A stretch of 64,000 nt of DNA from Macrotrachela quadricornifera (Eukaryota > Rotifera > Eurotatoria > Philodinida > Philodinidae): NCBI GenBank assembly GCA_022393335.1, contig JAJEKB010019084.1:62001-126000 (forward strand), written 5' to 3'. The position numbers and the translations under genes were made by a program. Under the pieces are notes generated by a model. It saw only the letters and a list, made by a program, of their open reading frames with translations. It made no database searches and was not told the DNA's origin. Each line of letters opens with the position of its first letter. Position 1 is the stretch's first letter. This document shows, piece by piece, positions 23,682 to 37,022 of this stretch.

Positions 23682-26600
23682 ATGGATGTTATTGAATCAT
23701 ATTATTCGGTAACATTTTGTATTTATTAAAAAATAAAAATATATTGTTATGATTTAGAAAATATTATATGAATATGAATCGCAGGTGAATTTGTATTCGG
23801 AAAAATATCGTGTATTAAATGAACAATTGAATAATTTATTTTCACCAATACAATTAATTTCAATAACTATTCTACTCGGTATATTTGTTTTAATGATATA
23901 TCGATTTTTATTTACACATGATGATGGTAAGTTTTAAAAAAAGACAATGATACGTTAAAATTATAAAATTAGTTATTTTTAGTTTAAGTTTTATAATAAA
24001 ACATTATGATGAGAAGTCTTCTCAAAATTCTGCCTCTTTTATGAAAAAAAATTTGTTTTTTTCTGTTTGCCCTAAAGGTACGGAAGATGCTGGGCTTTCG
24101 TTTTCGTTTGGTTGACCTTGACCTGACCTGATCTGCCGTTGATATTGTATTCGTTTTTTGTATAATGCTAGTATACGAAAATTTGTCAAAAGTTTCCACT
24201 CTAATAAGAAATGATAGTAGGATTTAATAATAGATAATTCGTAGAATCGATAAACAAACTTCCAACTTTTAAAAATTATTTTGAGTTTTTCTCAGAATCA
24301 GGTTTTTATGCATAGTGCTCAATCATGCAGTAGAGCACCATCTTCTAACTTCATGCGATCGCGCTGAAATTTTCACCACAGATATTTGGGCCGATTCCCT
24401 AGCGGTAAAGTTGGTTGTTTTCATTTTTTACTTTTCCATTCAGATATATAGGATTCACAAGGATCAGAACATGGATTATAGGAGAAATCTTTCGATATTT
24501 ATTATATGATAAAAAATGAAAGTGATATTTTTGAAAATACTCAAGATTACCTCTGAGATATATTCGTTGGTATCTGCAAAAAAATTTTCAGCCCCATCGG
24601 AAAATGTTCGATGCGGACATCCCATGACATGATGAGATTCTATGGAAAACCAAAGTTTTATTGGTAAAAGTTTCAGATCAGTCAACCTTACCATCGTCGA
24701 GATCTACAAACGATCAAAAATAAAGGAGGGAGTACTCTTAAGGTATATTTTAAATAAATACTATCGAGGCAGTTGCACCATTAAAATCTCATTGATTTTA
24801 AAACGAACATAGTTATTGTTTCATTTTCGTCTAATGTTTGGTACATTATTTTGAATAAACAGTGCAAAACAAGAATATATCATTATATTATTTTATTTTT
24901 CATAGATATTTCTACACGTATTCGAGAAGCAATATTTCGTCTGATACGTCGATTGCCTTTTGTACAACGTAAAATAGTTGCAGCACGTCTAGCTACATTG
25001 ACATCAGTTCATGATGATATGGCAAAGAGTATTCCAGGACATGAATTCATTAAAGCTTTACCAGAAAAAGGATTTTCAAAAGTAAAATTATTCTCCATTA
25101 AAATGTATAAAATATTTCTTTTATTTTCTCATTTTAGGATGAACTTTTAGGTGAACTTGAAAAATATCGAAATTATGGAAAAACTGATTATAAATCAGGA
25201 TTCATTTCTGGATGTGTTTATACTTTAGTAACATCTGATATGGCAGATATTCAGCATCAAGTAATATATATAACAATAATATTCAATTAAAATAAAAATT
25301 CTCTTTAGATTTTGAATTTATTTGGTGATACAAATCCTCTTCATGCTAATATTTTTCCTGATATTCGAACAATGGAAGCTGAAGTTGTTCGATGTGTAGC
25401 AACTATGTTTCATGGTGATATAGATGTTTGTGGAACGGTAAATAACTTAAGAAAAAAAAAACCTTTTCAACTGTCAAATTGCTTTTAAATTGAGCATATG
25501 TTCAAACGATAATTACTGTTACTAATATTGTTATCAAAGTGCTATAATAGTATGTTTAGTATTTGGACTAAACATGTTCTGATTTGGCTAGTAGTTATAT
25601 CACTATTTTAGTAAAGATATGAATTTATTAAACATAATCAATGATTATAAAAAAAAGAATGACTATTTATTGAAAACATTCTATGTATCGATATTTGTAT
25701 TTTTATGTAAAAGCAATTTCTTTTTAGTAATCATTAATTATGTTCAAAAAATTCATATCTTCGATAAGGAACATTGATTTATTCTCATATTTTAGAATAC
25801 TAGTCAACACTAAATGTCTTACTAGTGCGATAAATCCTAAATAAACTAGAACATGTTTAATACCAAGATCCAATTCTAAAAAAAAAGAAAAAGTGTGAAT
25901 ATATTTTGGGATAAGTGTTGATAGAAGCGAGATAAAGCGATGCAATTTTTACCGTTTAAAAAAAGGGGATGAAACTGCGTTAAATCGTATGTGTCAGATT
26001 TCTTCTAAGAAGTTTTCGTAGGATTCATCGATAACTTGTTGAAAAAAAAACAAGGTTTTTAGAGGTTGAAAAACTGAATTTTTTTTGTGAGAAATCAATT
26101 GAAGACACATAATAAAATATTTATAATTCATAGTTAGCTAAAGATAATAGCGTTAAACTTTCATAGATAATATATCTTTAGCTAGAGATGATTCTAGTAC
26201 AATCCTGCCAAAATTAAAATTCTAATTTTTTTTACATGATGCAGAAATTTATTAGAAAAAACTGATATACCTGATTCGATACAGTTTCTATCAAAAATAG
26301 CTCAAAAAACACTCACACTTATTTCTTTTTCGAAATAGATATTACATTGTAACAATAATAAATAGAAGTCTTTATTTAAGACGTTATAAAAATTGAACTA
26401 TTCTATATTGTTTCATACCACATGAAAGTTTACGGTTTTTCATATATATTCGATCGAAAAGCGATTTGACAGTTGAAAGTATTCTTTTACTAATTCATTT
26501 CAAAATTCTACAAAGATTTTTTTCTCTATTAGATGACTTCTGGTGGTACTGAATCATTATTAATGGCTTGTAAAACTTATCGTGATTTAGCTTTTTCAAA

Positions 26601-28336
26601 AGGCATTACCAAACCCGAAGTGTAAGTACATATATAACATATTGTATGATAAACACAGTAGGGAGTTTATGTATGTCTTTCTATTTCTATTGATCGGTCT
26701 GTACTATTGAACATGTACATAGTCATTTGCATATCTTTTTTTTTCCTCACTTATTGACACATTACTAAAGGAGTAGAGAATAGAAACAGTCGGCGGCACG
26801 TTCTTACAATAGACACATCAATGATGATAATGATTATATTTATGTGTATACGTACATTCATTTTCATCTATTGGATTCAATAGAATTATGAATTCATTCA
26901 AGCTTTGAGTCTATCCTGTTAGAAACAATATGATTAACATTTTTTCTTTTTTTTTCAAAACATGCTTTTTGAATAATAAAAAATAATCATAAAAGAAAAA
27001 AACAAAAGTGGAAATGATATTTGTTGATATGATGAACTTATACCAAAAAGAAATTCATCAGGTTTTAAATAAAAATCATTGTTACATTGTTCACTGTTAC
27101 AACGTTTTATCATGATTATATTAATAGATGAGGATAATAATGAACCAATTTTTGGTTCAAGTAATAAGCTTCCTTCAATAGACATATCTTCATAAGGTGA
27201 ACAATCACGTATAGCTCTTATTAAGGTATTTGGACGAAGATCACGTTGAGGTATAGATGACGATAACGAACGATTATGTATAATAGCAAAATAACAAAAT
27301 GTTCGACATGTTCGTACAGGTATATGTCGTGTAAATTCTCCACAACCAGGTCCATCAATAGAATTGTCACATTTTAAACATTGAAAATCATATCCATTAA
27401 TAAATGATGAATAATCAATTAAAATAAAAAGAATAATATATAAATTTAATGAAGAAAAATCCATTCCATCGATATTTCTAAAAAAACATAAAATCTTGTT
27501 AGATTCTAAAATATTTTTTATTCTTAAGACAACTTATTTTGTCACTCGAATAATTCAAATGCGACACAACATTTTATCCTATAACATTATTACTTACGCT
27601 AGTATAACTATATATACACTTGTTATTTCATCACTCGTTCTCGATTGTAGTTTTATGATAAATTCTTGTTTTTGTGGATGTTATTCGATTCATGCTCAAT
27701 TGATTTCTATAAAATGATATTAAACAGATATAAAAATTTGTTTATATACATAATTATAAAAATAACAAATTTCTTCTATAAATATATATTATATAAAAAT
27801 AAAAATAAAGAAAAGAGAAATGCTTGCATTCTCAAAACTTCTACTAATGATCGATCTATTTCTCTATGTCTTGTCATCAATCAAAGTCGAGTTATCTTGG
27901 TCTTAATATGGTTGGGAGAATAAGAGAGAACGACCGAGAGAAAGGAAGAAAAACAATAGAAAAAATTGCATCACATCCTAAAATAAAATATTTTATCTTC
28001 GCAACTATGTATAAGAAAATAGAACTACGCACATAATGGTATTTAATAAGATCGAAGAAAAAAAGAAATTGAGTTAAACTTATTTATAATCAATTAGGTT
28101 ATAAAGCATCGAATATGTTTGATTAGTACGATTTACGTGCGTATGGTAATCGTTTAATATAAAAGAAAAGATCGACTATAAACTATAATTCAAATGAAAA
28201 AGGGTGTTATGCATATAAATATAAGAGAATATATAATAAAAAAAAAGAGAGAATAATTCAGTTGTTCTCATTAACAACACAATTGTATTGTTATTGCGTT
28301 CATTCTTATTTCTTTTTTTCTTTCTTTTTGCATTGC

Positions 28337-28376
<40 letters not shown>

Positions 28377-31300
28377 TGACCTCAATAAAAGAAAAAAGAA
28401 TAGTAAAATTTTTTTTTTCTTCTACTTCAGGCGTTCGAATAAATACGGAAGCATATGACTTTGACATTTCTCTTTACGGAACTTCTTGTCTATTGTTAAT
28501 GTTATTTTTCGTTTATTTTATATAGGTGAATATTTGTCTTAATCGAGTTTGAGGAAAAAAGAAAATAGTTAGATATAAGCAATCAGCAAGAAAATAGAAT
28601 TTTCAGTTTATGTAGCCTCGAGGTGAAAAGAAGTGACCAGTAAATAGCGTTAAAATCTTAAATCAACTGAAAAGAATGGCGATATGAGGATGAGATTTAT
28701 ACCAACTGTTTTTTATCTCATTGAATGTAGGATAGAAGTAAATTTTTTTTTGTGATTCTTATATGATAGCCAAATCACGTCGATACACTTGACTTTCAAA
28801 TAGTTAATATACTGATTCACGATCACTCGAAAAAGAAGCTAATGATTTAATTTTTTCTTTCTTTTCTTCTTTTTTTCAGCACTATAATGTTGTTATTTCA
28901 GCTCGACTTTTTTTTTTCTATTCAAATAAATCTTTGACTCACGTTTTCTAATCATGATGGATGATGCTTAGTTGATGTTAATAAAAGAAAATATCAGTGT
29001 ATATTGGTATTATTATTAACAGTTGTGGATTATTCGAGACATAATCTTAAAATAAGGTCGATAATGTTGATAGTATTGTGAATAATTTTTCTGTTTTTCT
29101 TTTTTTTATATGTTCCTTTACTCTTTAAGTTTAGAATAAAAGTGTGATTAGTGACCGACAAAAAGAAAAGAAGACAGATGACATAGCTAGTTGACTAACG
29201 TGAGACGGAAAACGGAATGGTCACTTCACTTTCTCTTAACATCATGAAAGAATTTGCTCGAAAAAAAAAAGAAAACGACAATACTATTGTTATGTTGTCA
29301 AAATATATCAAAAGATTAATCGACATAAATCAGTAGATGACAATGTGCACATACTAAGTAATTTTCTGACTTAGATAGATGTAAGTATAATTAATAAGTA
29401 ATGATAAGAACATTGAAAAAAAAAAGTGAACAATTGTATGAGATAGACATTTGTATTTCAACAGATGCATATATTTCCGAGAGTTTCCGAGTGTTTTTCT
29501 CGACTAGTACTTGAAAGCAAACGAAGAAATCTCAAGTGATACTCTATTAAAGAGTCTTCTTCTTTTTATTTGACATTAAAATAAATAAAAATTCTTTGTA
29601 AAGACTATACCTGTCAAGAATATCGAATGATGAAAAAAAAAAAAAAGGAAAAAAGTTTTTTTTCTTCTTGCGTGTTTCTTGATCCAATTACGGATAGTCA
29701 GTTCTAGTGTTCATTCTCTCTATCTTTGCCGAAGAGAAATATTTGTGTGACAAACAAGCAGAAGTATCTTGCTTACGCCTCTATAAGATCGATTAAATGC
29801 AACAGAACACGCACTATAGGCATGAAATCTCTCCGGAACTTGCTCTATCTCGTTCATCGAACTAATGTGGTTGATTCAAGCCGAATTAAAAGAGAGAGAG
29901 AGAGAAAAAGAAACGGTGCCTATATCTTTCTATCTTTCTTACTATTATGCCATTAATCGCGTTCGAACGACAATGTCTATGTGTATGTGAGCGAGATCCT
30001 TTGCCTTGACAAGAAGCAGTCACGCGGTCAGTAGCAGCTAACGAGACTGCAATTAAATGCGCATGCTCTCATTTCCGCCGGCAGAGCTCGTGCACGCGCA
30101 CGTATCTAGTCTTGATGTAGAATACAAAAAAAGAAGGAGAAGAAGAGAAAAACTTCGAATTAGATCGTGCTTCCGCGAAATAGAACGTATCAATTTTTTT
30201 TCTTTTTTTTTTCCTGTATTAGAACGAAGAGGACAAGAGTGTCATAATCACTCTTCAATAGTGTGTATGTGTGTATATGAATACAAAATATAGGAGTGGA
30301 TCGATGTATTGAGCAATAGGTTGACACCTTCATTTCTTTCTCTAATATGTATGTTACTATTATTGTACAAAGCGATTTTGTTCTTTATCTTTTAAATCCC
30401 TTTATACCATTTTATAAAATGAGGATTGATAAGTATTGGGTTATTGTACATGTAGAAATATGTAAAATAAATTATGTCAATAGACAGTGAAATACTTTTT
30501 AAATATATTTCTGTTAGTACCATATGTTTGATGAGAGTCATTTTTCGTCACATCTGATTGCAATTAATATCTTTTCTTTCATTTTTGTCGGACAAAATAG
30601 TTTATCATAAATTTGACTAACACCTGTGTATTGATGCCGTTAAATGAATATCCATTACTGGTGTGATGGACAACGTTCTCATTTTATCTCTATCTCGTCT
30701 AGTCAAGTATGCGTACACATTTATCTCCGCATGATTGCTTGTCGTAATTTACAACATTTATTCAAAAGAAATAGGCTATGTCGGCATGCATACATTCGCA
30801 CTATTCAATAATACATATGTAAAGAATGTTAGAAGGATATGCGTGAGATGAGAAATATTAGTTTTGTAACAAATAATCAAGCTAATTTCTTATCTATTTG
30901 TTTCTATAATTGACAACATAGACACTCTTTTCTATCACCTACTACTTACCATTTTTCTTCCTGTCGTCTTTTTTCTTGTTATTGTCACAAACGAATGAGA
31001 ACTTTTCAATGAGAATGACTGGATACTTAAGTGTCGTACGATTTAGTCAGGCAGCAATAAAGTGACTTCTTCTTTTCTTGCTCTTGAATGAAAATTTAAC
31101 ATCTATTCTTTGCTGTTTTTTATTGAATCTTTTTCTTTCTCTATATTTCTATATACTTCACTAGAAGCAGAACATATAAAGTAAAGAGAAGAGAAGAGGA
31201 TACCTTGAAAAAAAAAACGAATAAGGTTACGTGTATCAAGCTTGTCTCAATCAATCAGAGTCGCGTGTGTGTGCTTGTACTATAAACGTATGAACCAAAA

Positions 31301-33492
31301 TGGCCATTGGGCTTTGTCAACATCAGATGTGTATATATGTCGTTAAATGTTTGTGTCGTTTATTTGTGTCTGTCGGTCATCGTGAACGATCGAAAAAAAA
31401 AAAAGAACAATTACTTGGATTTTACTATATGACAAAAAGAGACCTTAGAATGTTAAACAAATAGAGTGTGTCAAAGTATGAGAATGATCGTAGAGAATAA
31501 AGACGAACTACTGATTAACTCAATGCACATTGGAACAAAAAAAAAAAGGCATTCCAAAGAGGCCTATCTCAATAAGAAACTGTAATCAATGCAAATGGAT
31601 GCATTGACAATAGAATGGGATTAGAGGGGAAAAAAGGATAGAAAGCAAGCGAGTGTCTTTGTATCAGATAATCGATTCATTGCAAGGTTTCTTTAGCTTT
31701 TCATAATTGACACATCTTTTTCACATGAACAAACTAATGAAGTATTAAAATAAAAATATTTCAAATTTTATCAAAGTGCATTTCCTGTAATATTCTAGTT
31801 TAATATACATTCATACTAATTTCAATCAGAAGAAATATTCATTGTGTAATACTGCTATTAATAATAAAGAAGATATTTGATACAATGAATGGTATTTCAA
31901 TTGTTCATATGATATTGACACTAAATATGGTATTTGCTTAGCATACATATTTTACAAAAAAAAAGGATTTAAATTAGATTGTATTTCATAATTTTTTTTC
32001 TCAGAGATATTGCATTTCTATTGACTTGTGTTGAAAAATTTGACATGATATCAATTATCTATTTATTTTGAATGTAAATAAAATAAAACAATAATTAAAA
32101 TATTTTTGTTCTTTTAGTATTATGCCAATAACAGCTCATCCAGCATTTAACAAAGTATATTTATTTATATTAATAATTATTAATAAAAAAAAAATTTTAG
32201 GCTTGTTCCTATTTTAAAATAAAATTGAAACGTATACCACTAAATCCACAAACAAATGAAGTTGATCTTTATAAAATGCGTCAGGCAATAACTAAAAATA
32301 CATGCATGGTAAATAAAAAAGAAATAATCGATTCATTTTAAAGAAATATTTATTTTAGCTCGTTGCATCTGCACCTAATTTTCCACATGGTGTTATTGAT
32401 CCAATTGAAGAAATGTCAAAAGTATTCATATTTATTATTTTATTATATAAATTGATTAATTTTCATATTATTTAGATGGCTGTTGAATATAATATTCCAT
32501 TACATGTTGATGCTTGTTTAGGTGGTTTTCTTATTGCATTTATGGATCGAGCTGGTTTTCCATTAAAACCTTTTGATTTTCGTGTACCAGGTGTAATGAG
32601 TATTAGTTGTGATACACATAAGGTAAAATTTAATTTATTGTGAATATAAAGAAAATGAAAGAAAAAGAAATAATTTTAGTATGGTTTTGCACCAAAAGGT
32701 ACATCGGTGATTCTCTATCGAACTCCTGATCTACGTTTACATCAAATATTTGCTATGACTGATTGGCCTGGTGGTATTTATGGTTCACCAACAGTTTCTG
32801 GTAGTCGTTCTGGTTATTTAATTGCTTGCTGTTGGGCTACACTTATGTATCATGGTTGTGAAAGTTATATTAATGAAACGCGAAGAATTATTCAAACAGC
32901 ACGAGATATTGCTGAAGGATGGAGTAAAATTGAAGGTCTTTACCTTATACATCAACCAGATGTATGTGTTGTATCAATTAGTTCAAATAAGTTTAATATT
33001 TATTACTTATTTGATGGATTACATGAAAAAGGATGGCATATGATTGGTTTACAAAATCCACCAGGGTATTTTAATGAAATTTAAATTTATTGAGAAACTT
33101 TTTTTTTAAATATATTTTATTTTTTAAAGTATTCATTTTGCTGTTACTCAAATTCATACTGAAGTGGGTATTGTTGAAAAACTTCTTCAAGATACACAAG
33201 AATGTGTTGATGAAATTTTAAAAACCAAGCATAAACTAAATACAAAAACAGTAAGTATTTGATGAATTTTTATCGAAATATGATACAGCTTATTCTATTT
33301 TATTATCATGATATATCATGTTAAAATATTTATTTACTTATTAGATCTGAAAGAATACTTTATGCATTATTTTAGGCTATGGTCTATGGTACAACTCAAA
33401 AAATACAGGATAAATCTCTCGTCCGTGATATGACTAAATACTATATTGCTTCATGGTATGAGACAAATTTAAATACGGCAATCGTTAATTAA
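23682..33492 (+). CDS. SGPL1: Sphingosine-1-phosphate lyase
   Basis: Thirteen exons join in phase: 23682-23708, 23758-23926, 24906-25081, 25138-25260, 25309-25437, 26533-26621, 32118-32154, 32201-32308, 32359-32421, 32476-32622, 32680-33065, 33130-33250 and 33376-33492. They give 563 residues, against 568 in human. The enzyme is PLP-dependent and cleaves sphingosine 1-phosphate to a fatty aldehyde and phosphoethanolamine at the ER, the exit step of sphingolipid breakdown. Exon 2 encodes the single N-terminal membrane helix. Conserved blocks include [49 protein letters not shown] and the PLP-lysine site SCDTHKYGFAPKG, with the lysine at residue 356 on the border of exons 10 and 11. The first exon (9 codons) is short but gives a normal N-terminus. 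Intron 6 is 5.5 kb and holds an antisense gene. AATAAA lies at 33547-33552. Confidence 0.95.
23927..24905 (+). other. S1P lyase intron 2, possible degraded inverted-repeat element
   Basis: This 979 bp intron has less AT-rich patches at about 24060-24140 and 24330-24420. The word CTGAAATTTTCACCACAGATA near 24364 has a diverged inverted counterpart (TATCTGCAAAAAAATTTTCAG) near 24571. This suggests an old foldback element. Similarity is weak and I would not draw exact borders. Confidence 0.3.
25555..25875. mobile_element. Foldback (hairpin) element in S1P lyase intron 5
   Basis: The left arm core at 25614-25648 is repeated in inverted orientation at 25728-25761 with only a few mismatches. The inversion can be followed outward to a shared AACATGTTCT/AGAACATGTT word at about 25571 and 25848. 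The spacer is about 80 bp. There is no coding capacity. It fits a palindromic MITE or foldback transposon remnant. Confidence 0.6.
26955..27464 (-). CDS. Ly6/uPAR-like GPI-anchored protein nested in S1P lyase intron 6
   Basis: A single-exon frame of 169 residues on the strand opposite its host gene. Residues 1-24 form a signal peptide. The mature part has the Ly6-type cysteine layout: CxxC at 29-32, further cysteines at 41, 53 and 57, one in RDCSP, and a closing pair CNSEQCN, the usual end of a three-finger Ly6/uPAR domain. The last 20 or so residues are hydrophobic, as expected for a GPI-anchor signal. Family members act at the cell surface as receptor or channel modulators; the partner here is unknown. 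Its complete architecture argues for a real gene rather than a random frame. A short overlapping upstream ATG frame (ATGGAATGG, in another phase) precedes the start. Confidence 0.75.
   Translation of the reverse strand: MDFSSLNLYIILFILIDYSSFINGYDFQCLKCDNSIDGPGCGEFTRHIPVRTCRTFCYFAIIHNRSLSSSIPQRDLRPNTLIRAIRDCSPYEDMSIEGSLLLEPKIGSLLSSSINIIMIKRCNSEQCNNDFYLKPDEFLFGISSSYQQISFPLLFFSFMIIFYYSKSMF
27465..32117 (+). other. Right part of S1P lyase intron 6, no further gene recognised
   Basis: This 4.6 kb intronic stretch has no domain-bearing frame. It holds an (AT)n microsatellite at 28341-28372 and a patch of clearly higher GC and CpG content at about 29690-30260 (around CGCCGGCAGAGCTCGTGCAC). That patch could be an enhancer, an alternative promoter or the promoter of an unannotated transcript. 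Confidence 0.45.
28341..28372. repeat. (AT)16 microsatellite
   Basis: Perfect AT dinucleotide run of about 32 bp in S1P lyase intron 6. Confidence 0.95.
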
Positions 33493-34497
33493 ATAATAAA
33501 TTTAAAAAAAACACTAGAGAAGTATTTTGAAATACTTCACCTAACGAATAAAAGTATTTGATTGTCGAAGGAAATTACTAATTCTTTTTTTAACAACGAT
33601 TTTTTTTTATTGGAATATATCCATTGTAAATAGAATTATTTTATTTCATTATAATAACTAATTTGCGTTTATTTTTTTTTTAAGAATTTTATTATTGATA
33701 TTCATGAAATAAAACTTCAATGGTGTAATTAGTAACATATGTATGATATCTTCTATCAATAGATATTAGAGAAGATGATATATATCTGGATTTGTAACTA
33801 TGTACATGACTCATTTTCTACTTTTTAATTTTATATTGTTTGCATTGGCATATATTCGTTCATTAATAATGGACTATTCTGAAATGTTATGAATCTATTT
33901 GAATTATAATTTAACATTCAAAAATAATTTTTATATGGATATATTCTAGAATGATTCTGCTTTGCACCAAGATTGACACTTTTTATGATGAATAAGGGTT
34001 CGTCCTCTATTTATTTTTAGTGAACAAGATTATTGGCACATAAAAAAAAGAAGCTTCATAACAAAAAGGTAATGATTAAATGTTAATACAAAATATACAT
34101 ATTATGTCATATATTAGCTTCAACTATGATCTATTTCTTTTGTAATTATTGATTATGTCAGTATAAAATTGGATAGATAGTATTGAATATTGGTATTCAC
34201 AGTTTAGTTATGAAAATAATAAAATATAAGTGTTAGTTTGTCATTATCTATCTCAAATAAATTGTTCTTATTCATTCAGTCGTTAGACTAGTTCCTACAC
34301 TAGTGATTGATTATTTAAAATAACAAAATATAAGATAATTAACAATATCTAGTATTTACAACGAGTTGTATCAAAATAATCAATTCAAATATGAAAGCTT
34401 ATTTTTTTTTTCTTAAAACAAATCTAATTATTGTGTATTCTGATTTATTTATAACTCATTGATATTAACATTAAAAAATACTGATAATTTCTTTTAA
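33493..34497. other. Convergent intergenic spacer between S1P lyase and PARG
   Basis: Two 3' ends face each other across 1 kb. AATAAA for the lyase lies at 33547-33552. A minus-strand AATAAA for PARG lies at 34444-34449, about 50 nt past its stop. The middle is AT-rich with nothing else recognisable. Confidence 0.6.
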
Positions 34498-37022
34498 TTA
34501 AGAATTAAGAGATGAAACGGGTGTTTGGAGAATAAAATTAAATAATGACCATTGTGAGCGTCCATTTGAATATTGACGAAGATAACGATACAAATCTCTT
34601 ACTGTTGCTCGTTGAGCTATTAAATAATCATAAACAATAGCGAATGATTCGATTAAGTTCTTATCACCATACGCTGCATATATTAGTGGTCGTACAGCTT
34701 CAGAAGCAGCTATTAATTGAATAATTGCTATAAATATATATACATAAAAGATGAAAATTTATCTAAAATATATTGAATTTATACCTTTCAACTGTCTATC
34801 TCCATTAAATGCACCACATCCCCAGTTTCCGGTAGCAATAGAGAATGCTTGATTTGGTGATAGTCCGTGAGTATGAAAGCCAGTGTAGGCTTTGATTAAT
34901 TCACGATTGATACATTTGATATGATATTGTGCTGATTCATTACGATAAAAAGTAGCATCAATAGCTACTACATGACACCACTTTCGACCCCAACTATCTC
35001 TAAATGTATGAATTATGAAAGAATAATTCATTTTACACTGAACATATTGATGTAGACATAAGTACTAAATTTTACTTAAAAGATAATGCAAAGCTTACCT
35101 AGGTTTATTGTCAATATAATCTCCAGCATATTGAAATGTTTTTGCATATCCTTTGTATAATGAATAACGTTCACAACCAATTAGGTAAATACATTCATTC
35201 GATTTCATTTCTTCACAAACAAGTAAACTAACAAGCATTTCAGGACAAATAACAAATCGTATTTCTTCTTGTACACAACCTGAGTTCAATACACCACCAC
35301 CCTATTGAATAACTAGTTTTTATTAGAAAATACGATGGAATTTTATTACTTACTATATATCTATTGGCAAAATCAATCTAGAAAACGAGCTTTTACAGAA
35401 AGTGTGTAAAAAGGTTTATATATTTACTTGCAAAACATAATCAATATCTTCAATCTTTTTACTTGTTGTTAAGTGCATAGGAGCGAGACCTTTTATTGAT
35501 TTGGACCATGCCGGGAACGATTGATCAAGTAATCTATAACGTCGAAAAGTAATGACACCATTCGGCACTAAATACAAAAGTGATTGAATAATAAAGCCAA
35601 ATTGAGAAATTATTATTTATCTACTTTTTCGGGTGATGCGTTCAAAATAATGTAAAATACATTGAATTTTTGAAATTTTTTGTATTTCTCCACGTTGATA
35701 TAATCTTCAAAATTAAGATTATGATACTGTATGAGAAAGAAATGAAAAGATATTTACGTATTAAAATTTGGATTTTGAAAGTTTTCATATTCTTTTTTCA
35801 TTCTTGAACCAGAACGATATGGAAATAAACAGAAAAAAGCACATGCTAATAATGAAGCAGCTTGAAGTTGTGACATTGTTACTGAACGATCTGATCTAAT
35901 AGTTAATAAAGGTGGTGGCTATATGGAAAATAGAATAAGAATTTCTAATAGAAAAGAAGAAATCAATACTCGACTACATAATATATCAACATTTATTGCG
36001 AGTGTACAAATATTTGAAAGAATAGTGGACATGAAAATTGAACGTTGTTCATTTGAATAAATCTTTACATAATTAGTAATTATTAATAGAGTTTCTTTTA
36101 ATTAAATAAAAAATAAACTTGCTTCATTAATGAGATGTTCTAGACAATCCATATTATAATAACGTTCAGCACAACTTTCAATTGTTCTCTTTTATAATCA
36201 GTACATATATATTCAAATAAATCTATATGTTTAAAGTAATTACTTTTAAATCTTCTACAGTAGCTCTATTATTATCGCACTTCATTTTAAGTTGCACCAA
36301 TAACTCACGAATTATAGGCCATTTTGGTCTTCCATCATTCTTTAATAGAGTAAATAAAGTTAGAATTCATAATGACATTTTCTACTCACAGTAGTATACA
36401 ATGGTGAACATGGCATACGAACATGACGTTCATCCCATCTATCCCTATAACGATTTCTAGCGTCTATTGGTATAGATTGATCATTAGGATTATGTGGATT
36501 ATATTTAAATGGCTAATCAAAATAAATAATAATAATAACTTTTTATTTTATAATAGTTATATTTACTTCGATCATAAATATGTAATTGTTACTATGGATG
36601 TCTTTCATATCCTTGACATCAGGTGGATGAGGACATATATTGGTGAGAATATGTAATGGAGGACCCTATAATAAAAGATTTGACAAGTGGAAGAAACTTT
36701 TCAAACTTACTTCGATTTTTCTATAATTAAATCTGTTTTTATTAGGGACGTTATCATACATGTTAGAATTAATATAATTTATTTTAGTAAATCTATTTAA
36801 AAGTTTCTAATAAAAAAATTTAATTGAAATAAATAATAAATACTACTAGATCATTAACATTTGCTTTTTACTAACGTAGAGAAATGTATTCAAATTCAGT
36901 ATATTTTCTTCATCAAAATTTCGTTTGATAATTATTAATTTAACTTGCTTAGCTATATTATGATGTTAAACTATTCTTATAGATGAAAACTTTGAAGGTT
37001 TCTTACTGAAATCAGATCTCAT
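34498..37022 (-). CDS. PARG: Poly(ADP-ribose) glycohydrolase
   Basis: Fourteen minus-strand exons: 37007-37022, 36876-36952, 36711-36806, 36567-36665, 36390-36512, 36244-36339, 36123-36188, 35758-35918, 35625-35704, 35428-35567, 35354-35377, 35099-35301, 34785-34999 and 34498-34727. They total 1626 nt, or 541 residues, all in phase. PARG hydrolyses poly(ADP-ribose) chains made during DNA repair. The fold is shown by TMSQLQAASLLACAFFCLFP, IQCILHYFERITRK and IDFANRYI. The catalytic signature is GGGVLNSGCVQEE, with GGG at residues 327-329 and the glutamates at 338-339; TGNWGCGAFNGD follows. The 24-nt exon (35354-35377) encodes exactly IDFANRYI. The intron at 35919-36122 has a GC donor (GCAAGT). 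The first exon (16 nt) is chosen because it is the only start that joins in phase; it is the least certain part. The protein is nearly all catalytic domain, lacking the long regulatory N-terminus of vertebrate nuclear PARG. Confidence 0.92.

Noticed and set aside
28176..28525. Overlapping frames across the (AT)n run
   Set aside because: The Ile-Tyr repeats are the translated microsatellite.
35568..35624. Apparent one-base frameshift between two PARG exons
   Set aside because: It arose from starting the upstream exon too early. With the acceptor at TTTTGAAG before 35704 the frame IQCILHYFERITRK joins correctly.
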